From Stieleria maiorica (GTDB lineage: Bacteria > Planctomycetota > Planctomycetia > Pirellulales > Pirellulaceae): 64,000 bases of DNA. Position 1 is the stretch's first letter. Every line of letters begins with the position of its first letter. The notes beneath the pieces were generated by a model. It saw only the letters and a list, made by a program, of their open reading frames with translations. It did no database searches and was not told the origin of the DNA. Made by a program: the position numbers and the translations under genes. The stretch is taken from NCBI RefSeq assembly GCF_008035925.1, contig NZ_CP036264.1:9830123-9894122 (forward strand). The letters run 5' to 3'. Below, in pieces: positions 16,203-24,452 of the stretch.

Positions 16203-18725
16203 ATGCTGGAATTCACTGTTCTGTTCGCAGGTACTGTTTTGACTGCTGCTCTGATTCGGGCGTGCTCCTGCGACACACCATTCCGCACGCATTTCCGCAC
16301 ACTCTTGATCGTCTTGGCGGTCTCGTTGGCGTGCTGCCCGATGACGGTGATGGCGCTAGAAAGTGAAGCTGCGACCGCCGTCGAAGTGACCCGCACGTCG
16401 GCCGGCGAAGAGGGACCATCAGCGTCCGCGACACCTGCGGCCACGCCAACACCCGCCGCAAACGTCGATGCTGCCTCCGAAGGCGGCGTGCCTTGGATCG
16501 CTTACCTGATTCCGCTGTTCGGTCTCGCCGGCCTCGGATTCACGTTTTGGAAAACCAGCTGGGTCGGACAACAGGAGGTCGGCGGAGAAAAGATGGCGCG
16601 GATCGCGGCCAACATCTCCGAAGGTGCGATGTCGTTCTTGAAGGCCGAGTACTCGATTCTGGCGGTGTTCGTCATCGGCGTGGCGTGTTTGCTCGGCTAC
16701 GCCGGCAGCACACAAGGCGAATCGTCGTCCCCGTTGGTCGCGCTGTCGTTTGCCTCCGGCGCGATCTGTTCGGCGCTGGCGGGGTTCATCGGGATGACGG
16801 TGGCCACCAAAGCCAACGTGCGGACGACCAACGCGGCCCAGACCAGCCTGGGAAAGGCCTTGGAAGTCGCTTTTGCCGGCGGCAGCGTGATGGGGATGGG
16901 CGTGGTCGGTCTGGGCGTACTCGGATTGAGCATCTTATTCGTGGTTTACGCCAGCCTGTTTGGACTGGACACTCAAGCCAGCCTGACGCGCGTCATCACC
17001 GTACTGACCGGATTCTCCTTTGGTGCGTCCTCGATCGCGTTGTTTGCCCGCGTCGGCGGCGGGATTTATACGAAAGCCGCCGACGTCGGCGCCGATCTGG
17101 TCGGCAAGGTTGAAGCCGGGATCCCCGAAGACCACCCGCTTAATCCGGCCACGATCGCCGACAACGTCGGCGACAACGTCGGCGACGTCGCCGGCATGGG
17201 AGCGGACCTGTTTGAGTCCTACGTGGGGTCGATCATCGGCACGATGGTGTTGGGCGCAGCGTTTTTCACCGTCTTCAACGAATCCGGCCTGGATGACTTC
17301 GGCGGCTTGTCGGCCGTCCTGCTACCGTTGGTCCTGGCCGGCGTCGGCATTCTCACCTCGGTCGCCGGCACGTTCTTTGTCAAAGTGAAAGAAGGCGGGA
17401 ACCCGCATCACGCGCTCAATCTCGGCGAATTCGGATCGGCAGCGATCCTGTTGGTGCTGACCTACGCGATCATCAAATTCATGCTGCCTGCCAGCTGGAC
17501 CGTCGGTGAAGGCGAGGCCGCATTTGTTTACACCAGCAGCGGCGTATTCTTCGCGATTCTGTTCGGATTGGCGGCCGGACTGGGGATCGGCAAGATCACC
17601 GAGTACTACACCGGAACGGGCACGCGGCCGGTCACTTCGATCGTGCGACAGTCGGTCACCGGGCCGGCCACGACGATCATTTCCGGTCTGGGTGTCGGCA
17701 TGATGTCGACCGCGATTCCGATCCTGATCATCGCCGCGGCGATCATCGGTGCCTACGCGATGGCCGGGCTGTACGGGATCGCGATCGCCGCGGTCGGCAT
17801 GCTCTCCAACACCGGCATCCAACTGGCCGTCGACGCCTACGGACCGATCTCGGACAACGCCGGCGGGATCGCCGAGATGTCGGAATTGCCTGCGGAGGTT
17901 CGCGAGCGCACCGACAAACTCGACGCCGTCGGCAACACCACCGCGGCGATCGGAAAAGGGTTCGCCATCGGTTCGGCCGCACTGACCGCGCTGGCGCTGT
18001 TCGCCGCCTTCATCACCGCCTACAACGCGACCCATGTCGAAACGCCGATCGTGTCGATCAGCATCACCAATCCCTACGTGATGGCGTCGCTGTTTGTCGG
18101 TGCGATGTTGCCGTTCCTGTTCTCGGCGCTGTCGATGAACGCCGTCGGCCGCGCCGCGATGCGGATGATCGAGGAAGTGCGTCGACAATTCAACGACATC
18201 CCCGAACTGAAGGCGGGGCTGAAGGCCATGAATGACAACGAGGGGAAACCGCTGGAAGAATGGTCCCAGGCCGACCAGGCGACGTTCCAAGCCGCCGACG
18301 GCAAGGCCGAGTATGGCAAGTGCGTCGCGATCTCCACCCGGGCTTCGATTCGCGAGATGATCGTTCCCGGTTTGGTCGCGGTGTTGGTTCCGGTCGGCTT
18401 CGGTTTCGTGCCCAAGTGGGTCGGGTTACCGGGCAACACCAACGCGTTGATGTTGGGCGGTTTGCTCGCCGGGGTGACGGTCAGCGGCGTCTTGATGGCG
18501 CTGTTCCAATCCAACGCCGGCGGTGCCTGGGACAACGCCAAAAAGATGATCGAAGAAGGCTACGACGTGAGCGGCCAGCGGTTGGTCAAAGGCAGCGACG
18601 CCCACAAAGCAGCCGTCGTCGGTGACACCGTCGGCGACCCCTTCAAAGACACCTCGGGACCGTCGCTGAACATCCTGTTGAAACTGATGAGCGTCGTCGC
18701 CCTCGTGATCGCCTCGCTGATCTGA
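16203..18725 (+). CDS. hppA: Membrane-bound ion-translocating pyrophosphatase
   Basis: The 840-residue integral membrane protein couples pyrophosphate hydrolysis to H+ or Na+ export. The substrate site is clear: [20 protein letters not shown], then [20 protein letters not shown] and [12 protein letters not shown]. The later block [20 protein letters not shown] has Ala where K+-independent enzymes have Lys, so the K+-dependent class is inferred. About 90 extra N-terminal residues, with a signal-like segment and an Ala/Pro/Thr-rich linker ([20 protein letters not shown]), precede the usual first membrane helix. An AAGGAAC site precedes the ATG. H+ versus Na+ use is not decided here. Confidence 0.95.
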   Translation: MLEFTVLFAGTVLTAALIRACSCDTPFRTHFRTLLIVLAVSLACCPMTVMALESEAATAVEVTRTSAGEEGPSASATPAATPTPAANVDAASEGGVPWIAYLIPLFGLAGLGFTFWKTSWVGQQEVGGEKMARIAANISEGAMSFLKAEYSILAVFVIGVACLLGYAGSTQGESSSPLVALSFASGAICSALAGFIGMTVATKANVRTTNAAQTSLGKALEVAFAGGSVMGMGVVGLGVLGLSILFVVYASLFGLDTQASLTRVITVLTGFSFGASSIALFARVGGGIYTKAADVGADLVGKVEAGIPEDHPLNPATIADNVGDNVGDVAGMGADLFESYVGSIIGTMVLGAAFFTVFNESGLDDFGGLSAVLLPLVLAGVGILTSVAGTFFVKVKEGGNPHHALNLGEFGSAAILLVLTYAIIKFMLPASWTVGEGEAAFVYTSSGVFFAILFGLAAGLGIGKITEYYTGTGTRPVTSIVRQSVTGPATTIISGLGVGMMSTAIPILIIAAAIIGAYAMAGLYGIAIAAVGMLSNTGIQLAVDAYGPISDNAGGIAEMSELPAEVRERTDKLDAVGNTTAAIGKGFAIGSAALTALALFAAFITAYNATHVETPIVSISITNPYVMASLFVGAMLPFLFSALSMNAVGRAAMRMIEEVRRQFNDIPELKAGLKAMNDNEGKPLEEWSQADQATFQAADGKAEYGKCVAISTRASIREMIVPGLVAVLVPVGFGFVPKWVGLPGNTNALMLGGLLAGVTVSGVLMALFQSNAGGAWDNAKKMIEEGYDVSGQRLVKGSDAHKAAVVGDTVGDPFKDTSGPSLNILLKLMSVVALVIASLI

Positions 18726-18731
18726 AGGCCA

Positions 18732-19351
18732 CGCCGCGGAAACCGCCAAGGTCTTCGGCACGCCGCACGTCGGCCGCGTTGCCGCAGAAAGCGAAACTCT
18801 ACGCGAGTTCCGCTACGACCGTGACCAATCAATCCAAACGTAGCGGAAACCGCCAAGGTTTTCGGCTCGCCGCACGTCGGCGGCGTTACCGCCGGAAGCG
18901 AAACTCTTCGCGAGTTCCGCTACGATCGTGACCAATCAAATCAACCGTAGCGGAAACCGCCAAGGTTTTCGGCTCGCCGCACGTCGGCCGCGTTACCGCC
19001 GAAAGCGAAACTCTTCGCGAGTTCCGCTACGATCGTGACCAATCAAATCAACCGTAGCGGAAACCGCCAAGGTTTTCGGCACGCCGCACGTCGGCCGCGT
19101 TACCGCCGGAAGCGAAACTCTTCGCGAGTTCCGCTACGATCGTGACCAATCAATCCAACCGTAGCGGAAACCGCCAAGGTTTTCGGCTCGCCGCACGTCG
19201 GCCGCGTTACCGCCGAAAGCGAAACTCTTCGCGAGTTCCGCTACGATCGTGACCAATCAATCCAAACGTAGCGGAAACCGCAAAGGTTTTCGGCACGCCG
19301 CACGTCGGCGGCGTTACTGCAGAAAGCGAAACTCTACGCGAGTTCCGCTAC
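18732..19351. repeat. BIME array: six 107-bp REP/inverted-REP units
   Basis: Units start at 18732, 18839, 18946, 19053, 19160 and 19267, exactly 107 bases apart. Each has a REP, GTAG followed by stem CGGAAACC, loop GCCAA, stem GGTTTTCG, then about 34 spacer bases. An inverted REP follows, whose reverse complement reads GTAG, CGGAACTC, GCGAA, GAGTTTCG. A linker with GTGACCAATCAA completes the unit. The first unit has a damaged left foot (CGCCGCGG). The GTAG-plus-hairpin form is the recognition unit of RAYT transposases, and such a gene follows directly. Confidence 0.9.
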
Positions 19352-19395
19352 GATTGCGCGGTCAACTGAGCACGCTACGGGGCAAAACGCGATCG

Positions 19396-19983
19396 ATGAA
19401 CAAACACAAGCAACGATTGAAACGCCTTCCGCCCGAATACTATCGTGGTCTTGCCTGGGTTCATTGGACGATGACCATCGAAGATCGGCGTACCGGCTGG
19501 CTTGACGGTCGATTCTTGTACAAGTTTCGAGAAATCCTCACTCATGCCGCGTTTTGCGATGCGTTGGCCTGCCCGATTTTCTGTCTGATGCCGGACCACA
19601 TCCATCTGCTTTGTTGCGGTCTGACCGACAAGACAGACCAGCGTCACGCCATTCAGCGGCTTCGAAAAGACACGAACGAGTGTTTAAAGCGGATCGGATT
19701 CTTATTTCAACGGCAGGCTTACGACCATGTCTTGAAGGATCATGAACTCGAGCGAGACGCAATCGAATCGATGGTCGAGTACATTGCCAGAAATCCAGAA
19801 CGAAAGGAGCTCGTGCCGGTCGATGCATTTGCGACCTACGCGTTTACCGGCTGTCTGATCCCCGGATATCCTCAAATGAAGCTATTCCAAGCGGACAGCT
19901 GGGATCGAATTTGGCGTACGATTGCATTTCTTAAGCGTACGGAGTGTTTTCGCCTTCCCGACCCAAAGTATCAAAAACCGTAG
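19396..19983 (+). CDS. REP-associated tyrosine transposase (RAYT, Y1/HUH family)
   Basis: The 195-residue product starts MNKHKQRLKRLPPEYYRGLA and has the HUH motif in CPIFCLMPDHIHLLCCGL. The catalytic Tyr is likely in the MVEYIARNPERKELV helix, where RAYTs have Y-x-x-x-N-P. These single-strand DNA transposases bind REP hairpins with a GTAG foot, and matching REPs lie on both sides of this gene. The stop codon TAG (19981-19983) is the TAG of the GTAG foot of the downstream REP, so the coding end is built from the repeat. ATG 19396 is chosen because the longer frame from 19249 only translates the repeat array. Confidence 0.9.
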   Translation: MNKHKQRLKRLPPEYYRGLAWVHWTMTIEDRRTGWLDGRFLYKFREILTHAAFCDALACPIFCLMPDHIHLLCCGLTDKTDQRHAIQRLRKDTNECLKRIGFLFQRQAYDHVLKDHELERDAIESMVEYIARNPERKELVPVDAFATYAFTGCLIPGYPQMKLFQADSWDRIWRTIAFLKRTECFRLPDPKYQKP

Positions 19984-20128
19984 CGGAAACCGCCAAGGTT
20001 TTCGCCTCCCCACGCGCCGGCGTTGCCGCCGGAAAGCGAAACTCTTCGCGAGTTCCGCTACGGTCGTGACCAATCAAATCAACCGTAGCGGAAACCGCCA
20101 AGGTTTTCGCCTCCCCGCGCACACCACT
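19979..20128. repeat. Downstream BIME units after the RAYT gene
   Basis: One complete unit (19979-20083, 105 bases to the next start) and one partial unit (from 20084) repeat the GTAG hairpin of the upstream array. The spacer differs (CCTCCCC instead of GCTCGCC), showing a second subtype. The partial copy loses its inverted REP near 20128, just before the stop of the sialidase-like gene. Confidence 0.85.
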
Positions 20129-20154
20129 CACGGCGGCGCGACATCCAAGGTCGA

Positions 20155-21561
20155 TCAGATCGTGTCGCCTTCGCGGCGTCCGCCGCCGTGGTCGCTGGGG
20201 CGGCTGACGATGCGGTTCAAGAAACTTTCCCCGTCGACGAGTTCGCCCGCCAGGATGTCGGCTTCGGTGATCTTGGACAAAAAGATGGTGTGCTGGCCGA
20301 TCGTGCCGCGGCCTTGGTCATAGACGATATAGATCGCCCCGTCCTTGCCCAGCGTCGCCGAAGGATAACTGATTTGACCGTCGTCGCACAAAAGCACCTT
20401 GTGCGAAAACGTCTTGCCGTCATCCTCGCTCAAGTAGGCCGTCATCCGCGTCCGCGCCGTCTTGTGTTTGGTCAGCTCGCGTTGTTGACCGTTTTCGTCG
20501 GTGTAGTGGTAGACCCGCTTGCCGCCGTCTTCTTTCATCTGGACGTCGTTGGCGACCAACAAGACGCGTCCCGAAGGCAATGTTTTGAGGATGCATTTGG
20601 TATTGATCGAAAACTGCATCGGGTAATAACCGCCCAGTTTCCAGGTCCGGCCGCCGTCGAAAGATTCGGCAGACTTCTGTCCTTCCTTGGCGCGATAGAA
20701 CGTGAACAGGCTGCCGTCTTTTCGGATGATCGGCATTTGCTCGGCAAACACCGCGTCATTGTCGATCGGAAACTCGGACACAAAGATCGGCGAGCCGTCG
20801 ACGGCTTCTTTCAGAAAACGAATTCGAACCTTGTCGCGTTTGCCGACCAGTTTGAAGTCATCCATCGAGCGTAGGATCGTGCCGTCGGGAAAAACAAGCG
20901 GCTTCATGACGGAGATGTTCTTGTTGCCCAATAAGCGCGGAGCGCTCCATTCGGTGTGTTCGTTTTCCGCATCCAGCATGGTGAACTCCCACGCCGAGGA
21001 GGCGAATTCATCTTGCCCCTTGAAATCGATGTTCCGCAGGCCGATGAAGCGAACCTTTCCCTCGGGGTCTTTCCACAACATCGGATCGGATGCTCCACCG
21101 CCCAGCAATTCACTCGGGTCGAAGACAAAGACCTCTTTCCAAGTTTTGCCATCGTCGGCCGAAGTCGAGATGACCGAGAATTGATCGTTGTGGTACGGCG
21201 CGCGTTCGGCTTGGACGTTGGAACCGAACCAGGTCGCCCAAAGTCGGCCGCCCTCGGAGATTTCGACCTGCGGGCAGCCCTGAAAAAGCCTCAAGTTGAT
21301 GCGGTGCTTGTGGTAAGGCTTTTGTTCTTTGTCATTAATCTTGGTCAACGCCGGCGGCGTCTTGCCCGTGATGCCGTAGGGGAACGTTTGCGAAACGTGG
21401 TCCGATGGCGGCATCGTGGTGTCACCCAGGACCGAAACCGGATTCACGGTTTGGGCGCACACCGTCGCACCGAAACCGGAGAACAGACCGGCAAAGAGAA
21501 CGACGGCGCAAGCGGTCAAGGATTGAACGGTACGGAGAATCAGTTGAATTTGCTGGGGCAT
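20155..21561 (-). CDS. Secreted sialidase-like (BNR/Asp-box) protein
   Basis: The 468-residue product has an N-terminal signal segment (ACAVVLFAGLFSGFGATVCA) and several Asp-box repeats: STSADDGKTWKEVFV, ESFDGGRTWKLGGYYPM and LSEDDGKTFSHKVLL. This is the six-blade propeller of the exo-sialidase superfamily. Members in planctomycetes include glycoside hydrolases and proteins without proven activity, so sialic acid as substrate is not certain. It is the last gene of a minus-strand run with a sulfatase (63 bp upstream) and an SGNH hydrolase, suggesting polysaccharide breakdown. Confidence 0.85.
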   Translation of the reverse strand: MPQQIQLILRTVQSLTACAVVLFAGLFSGFGATVCAQTVNPVSVLGDTTMPPSDHVSQTFPYGITGKTPPALTKINDKEQKPYHKHRINLRLFQGCPQVEISEGGRLWATWFGSNVQAERAPYHNDQFSVISTSADDGKTWKEVFVFDPSELLGGGASDPMLWKDPEGKVRFIGLRNIDFKGQDEFASSAWEFTMLDAENEHTEWSAPRLLGNKNISVMKPLVFPDGTILRSMDDFKLVGKRDKVRIRFLKEAVDGSPIFVSEFPIDNDAVFAEQMPIIRKDGSLFTFYRAKEGQKSAESFDGGRTWKLGGYYPMQFSINTKCILKTLPSGRVLLVANDVQMKEDGGKRVYHYTDENGQQRELTKHKTARTRMTAYLSEDDGKTFSHKVLLCDDGQISYPSATLGKDGAIYIVYDQGRGTIGQHTIFLSKITEADILAGELVDGESFLNRIVSRPSDHGGGRREGDTI

Positions 21562-21624
21562 CGGGTTGCTTTCTTTTAATCAACGTGGGGAATGGAATGA
21601 CACGGAATTGCGCGTCGGTCCCTT

Positions 21625-23451
21625 TTACTGCCTGATGAGGATCGGCCGCGATGGCCAGCGGGGCGAGTGGATTTCGTGAATCGTTCCGTCGGTGCTTTCG
21701 ACCACATAGACCCCGCCGATGCGAGCGTTCATCGTGACCGAAGCACCGGGGCGGAGCGTTCGTCCGCCGGCGCGGCGTCCGCTGGGCGTGATCGGATACA
21801 CCCTGATGTCCACTTCGGTTCGGTTTTCAAACGTCATCTCGACGGGTAAACGGCCAGGCCCTGACGGATTGCTGTGTACCGCCGGCGTCATGCTCAACTT
21901 CCGCGGCGGATGGGTCGAATGCAGCATCGTGCGGAGTCTGTTCAACACAGACGGATCGACAGTCGCGGCGAGATTCTTTGTTTCTGGTTTACCGAGATTT
22001 GAGACGGAACCGGATTCGCCATCATCGGTGCTGTGATCGTAAAGTTCTTGAAACTTCATGGTTCCACTCGCGAAATCACGCCACTCGGTGTAGCGGTAGC
22101 GGTCGGTGCGCATGGAATAGCCCATGTATTCGCTGCTTTCGTGCGTGCGGTAATATTGGCTGATCACGGATTGATGCACGTTGGATTGGGGATCGCGGAG
22201 GATCGGAACCAGACTCTTGCCTTCGACGAAATCGGGTGTCTGCAAACCGGTCAGCTCGCAGAGCGTCGGATACAGGTCCAGCAGCGCCGCCAGCGACTCG
22301 GTGCTCTGCCCCGTGGTTTTCATCGCGGGTGCGGAGATGATCAATGGGACGCGGGCATCGATTTCGAAGTTGGTCATCTTGCCCCAGCCGCGATACTCGC
22401 CGAGCTTCCAACCGTGATCGCTCCAAAGGACGACGATCGTGTTGTCGCGCAGGCCTTCTTCGTCGAGCGCCGTCAACAAACGACCAATCTGCGCGTCAAC
22501 GAAGCTGACACAGGCGTGGTAACCGTGGACCAAGCGTCTCGCTTTCTCGGCGGACAGTTCTGCTTCGTCCCAGGGCCTTGGCATGTCGATCAAATCAACA
22601 TAGTGCGAAAGTTCGCTGTTGTTGTGCATCGCATACGGCGGTGCGCCTTCGGGAATACTCTGACCCGTCAAAACGGGCAATTGGTCTGGGTCGTACAGGT
22701 CCCAATACTTCTTTGGCGAGACGAACGACAGATGGGGGCGGATGTAACCCATCGCCAAGAAGAACGGTTGCTGCGATTTGGCAAGTCGCCTCAAGTCTTC
22801 GATGCACAAGTCCGTTCGGGCGCCGTCGAGCAGTTGATGATCCGGCAGATCCGGTGCGGCGGTCGCCGGGCCACGGAGGTTGTTCTTTCGCCAATCGTTC
22901 GCCGGCAGTGCGTTCATGGCGGTGCGAACGACATCGCGGGTGCCTTCGGGATAGAAAAAGGGCAACCGCGGCAGATTGCGAATCGGTTCGCTCCAGGATT
23001 GGGGGTCCGGTGTCGGGTTGTGATAAATCTTGCCATGGCTGACGGCGGTGTAACCGTGCTTGCGCATCCACTGCGGCAACGTCACCGCGTCGGGTTTCGC
23101 CTCGCGAAAGTGAATCGGGAGCGTCCAGACACCCAACGTGTCCGGGCGTAGACCGGTCATCAAACTGGCGCGTGAAGGATTGCAAACCGCGACCTGACAG
23201 TACGCTCGATTGAATCGCATGCCGCGGTCGGCCAAGCCATCCATCTGCGGTGTGATCGCGTTTTGATCTCCGTAGCACCCCATCGTCGGACGCAGATCAT
23301 CGACGGCGATGAACAACACGTTGGGTTTCCGGTGCTGCGACGCGGTGGTCGATGTGGCATCGGATTCCTCGTCGTTGCCGGCCGCGACCAGACTGGACAG
23401 CGCCGCCAACAGCAGGACGCATGTGGTTCGTTGCATCGTACTTGTGATCAC
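21625..23451 (-). CDS. Secreted sulfatase (iduronate-2-sulfatase-like)
   Basis: This 608-residue sulfatase has a short signal segment and the formylglycine site QVAVCNPSRASLMTG with the modified Cys at about residue 90. PNVLFIAVDDLRPTMGCYG holds the first metal-binding Asp pair, and VVLWSDHGWKLGEYRGWGKM the second. It would remove sulfate esters from a glycan. After about residue 525 the chain continues with MTFENRTEVDIRVYPITPSG, then GGRTLRPGASVTMNARIGGV, an extra beta domain that resembles the VHL beta domain (tentative). The start may be M6 instead of M1. An SGNH hydrolase gene lies 75 bp upstream. Confidence 0.93.
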   Translation of the reverse strand: MITSTMQRTTCVLLLAALSSLVAAGNDEESDATSTTASQHRKPNVLFIAVDDLRPTMGCYGDQNAITPQMDGLADRGMRFNRAYCQVAVCNPSRASLMTGLRPDTLGVWTLPIHFREAKPDAVTLPQWMRKHGYTAVSHGKIYHNPTPDPQSWSEPIRNLPRLPFFYPEGTRDVVRTAMNALPANDWRKNNLRGPATAAPDLPDHQLLDGARTDLCIEDLRRLAKSQQPFFLAMGYIRPHLSFVSPKKYWDLYDPDQLPVLTGQSIPEGAPPYAMHNNSELSHYVDLIDMPRPWDEAELSAEKARRLVHGYHACVSFVDAQIGRLLTALDEEGLRDNTIVVLWSDHGWKLGEYRGWGKMTNFEIDARVPLIISAPAMKTTGQSTESLAALLDLYPTLCELTGLQTPDFVEGKSLVPILRDPQSNVHQSVISQYYRTHESSEYMGYSMRTDRYRYTEWRDFASGTMKFQELYDHSTDDGESGSVSNLGKPETKNLAATVDPSVLNRLRTMLHSTHPPRKLSMTPAVHSNPSGPGRLPVEMTFENRTEVDIRVYPITPSGRRAGGRTLRPGASVTMNARIGGVYVVESTDGTIHEIHSPRWPSRPILIRQ

Positions 23452-23526
23452 TGGTTTGCATTCCTTTCATCTCATTTCCCCGCCCGCGATCTCATAAGGT
23501 GGGGCTGCGACCAGAGCCCCCGCGAT

Positions 23527-24276
23527 TCAGTCGGCCAGGGCGGTTTGGATCACTTCGGCGACGTGCTCGCCGAGCAGCTTGGAACCCTCCGGGGTGTAGT
23601 GGACGTTGGCCGGTCGCTGGTGTTCTTTGACGGACTGGGCGAAGTCGAAAAACGAATCGGTCTGGATCCCGCCGACCTTGGCGATCGCTTCGGCTGCCGC
23701 CGCGTTGTACTTGGCCGAATCACCAACCACGCGACCCGCGGCACCCTCGGGGACCGGCGTCGTCTCACGCCAGATCACAACCTTTGCCTGTTGCTTGATG
23801 CGGCGGGCGAGTTTTTCGATGTTGGACTTGTACTGGTCGATCGGCACCTGTGGATGCGAGTCTGCGGCCTGCGGATCGGCCAGATTCTGACCGCTGGGTC
23901 CCATGTACTTCAGGTCGTGAAGCCCGAAGTTCCAATGCACGACGTCCCACATCCGATCGCCCAACCATTGGTCGATTTGTTCCAAACCACGTGTCGTCGG
24001 CCCGCAATTGGTCGCCGGACGGAACACGTTGGCCTTGCCGGCCATCGCCTTGCGCGCCGGCACCATGTACCCGATGGAAATCGAATCGCCGATCAGCAAC
24101 ACGTTGGGAAGCTTGGGGATGATCTCCGGAGGTTGGAAGGCCGGGTTTACTTTCTTCGCCGCAGGCTTCTTGTTCGCGGCCGGCTTCTTGGCGGTGTCTT
24201 GGGCGGAGACCTGGGCAGGGGCGGCGGAGATGACGTGCGCGAGGGCGACGATCAAGCAGAGTCCGAATCGGATCAT
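23527..24276 (-). CDS. Secreted SGNH/GDSL-family hydrolase
   Basis: From ATG 24276 the 249-residue protein starts with a signal peptide (IRFGLCLIVALAHVISAAPA) and a Lys/Ala/Pro-rich linker. The SGNH blocks are NVLLIGDSISIGYM (Ser), VVHWNFGLHDLKYMG (Asn-Gly-His-type block) and ANVHYTPEGSKLL (catalytic His). Such enzymes deacylate carbohydrates or lipids. The longer frame from 24408 lacks features. It is first in the run with the sulfatase and the sialidase-like gene, which suggests removal of acetyl and sulfate groups from one polymer. Confidence 0.87.
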   Translation of the reverse strand: MIRFGLCLIVALAHVISAAPAQVSAQDTAKKPAANKKPAAKKVNPAFQPPEIIPKLPNVLLIGDSISIGYMVPARKAMAGKANVFRPATNCGPTTRGLEQIDQWLGDRMWDVVHWNFGLHDLKYMGPSGQNLADPQAADSHPQVPIDQYKSNIEKLARRIKQQAKVVIWRETTPVPEGAAGRVVGDSAKYNAAAAEAIAKVGGIQTDSFFDFAQSVKEHQRPANVHYTPEGSKLLGEHVAEVIQTALAD

Positions 24277-24452
24277 GGTCGGTGGGCTTCGATTGGCAGG
24301 GGGCGTGAAGTTTGAGACGTCCCCATCATATTTGCCCGCAGCGGGCCGTGCCGCAATCCCGGAGCACTCGATCATCAGAAAATGCCGTTTCGTTGGGAAT
24401 GTGTACAATCATGTTTTCCTTCTGATGCAATGATTGATCCTGCTCGCAGGCG

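Noticed and set aside
17322-18290. 322-residue open frame on the minus strand
   Set aside because: It is antisense to the pyrophosphatase gene and is Arg/Gly/Asp-rich without motifs.
18732-19351. CRISPR array
   Set aside because: The repeats are 107 bases, nearly identical throughout with no variable spacers, and contain GTAG hairpins; no cas genes are near.
19249-19395. N-terminal extension of the RAYT frame
   Set aside because: It translates the last BIME unit (basic Arg-rich nonsense); the family starts near ATG 19396.
22033-23151. 372-residue open frame on the plus strand
   Set aside because: It is antisense to the sulfatase; no domain or ribosome site is seen.
23263-24315. 350-residue open frame on the plus strand
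   Set aside because: It covers the SGNH and sulfatase starts on the opposite strand; sequence is Gly/Arg/Val-rich without motifs.
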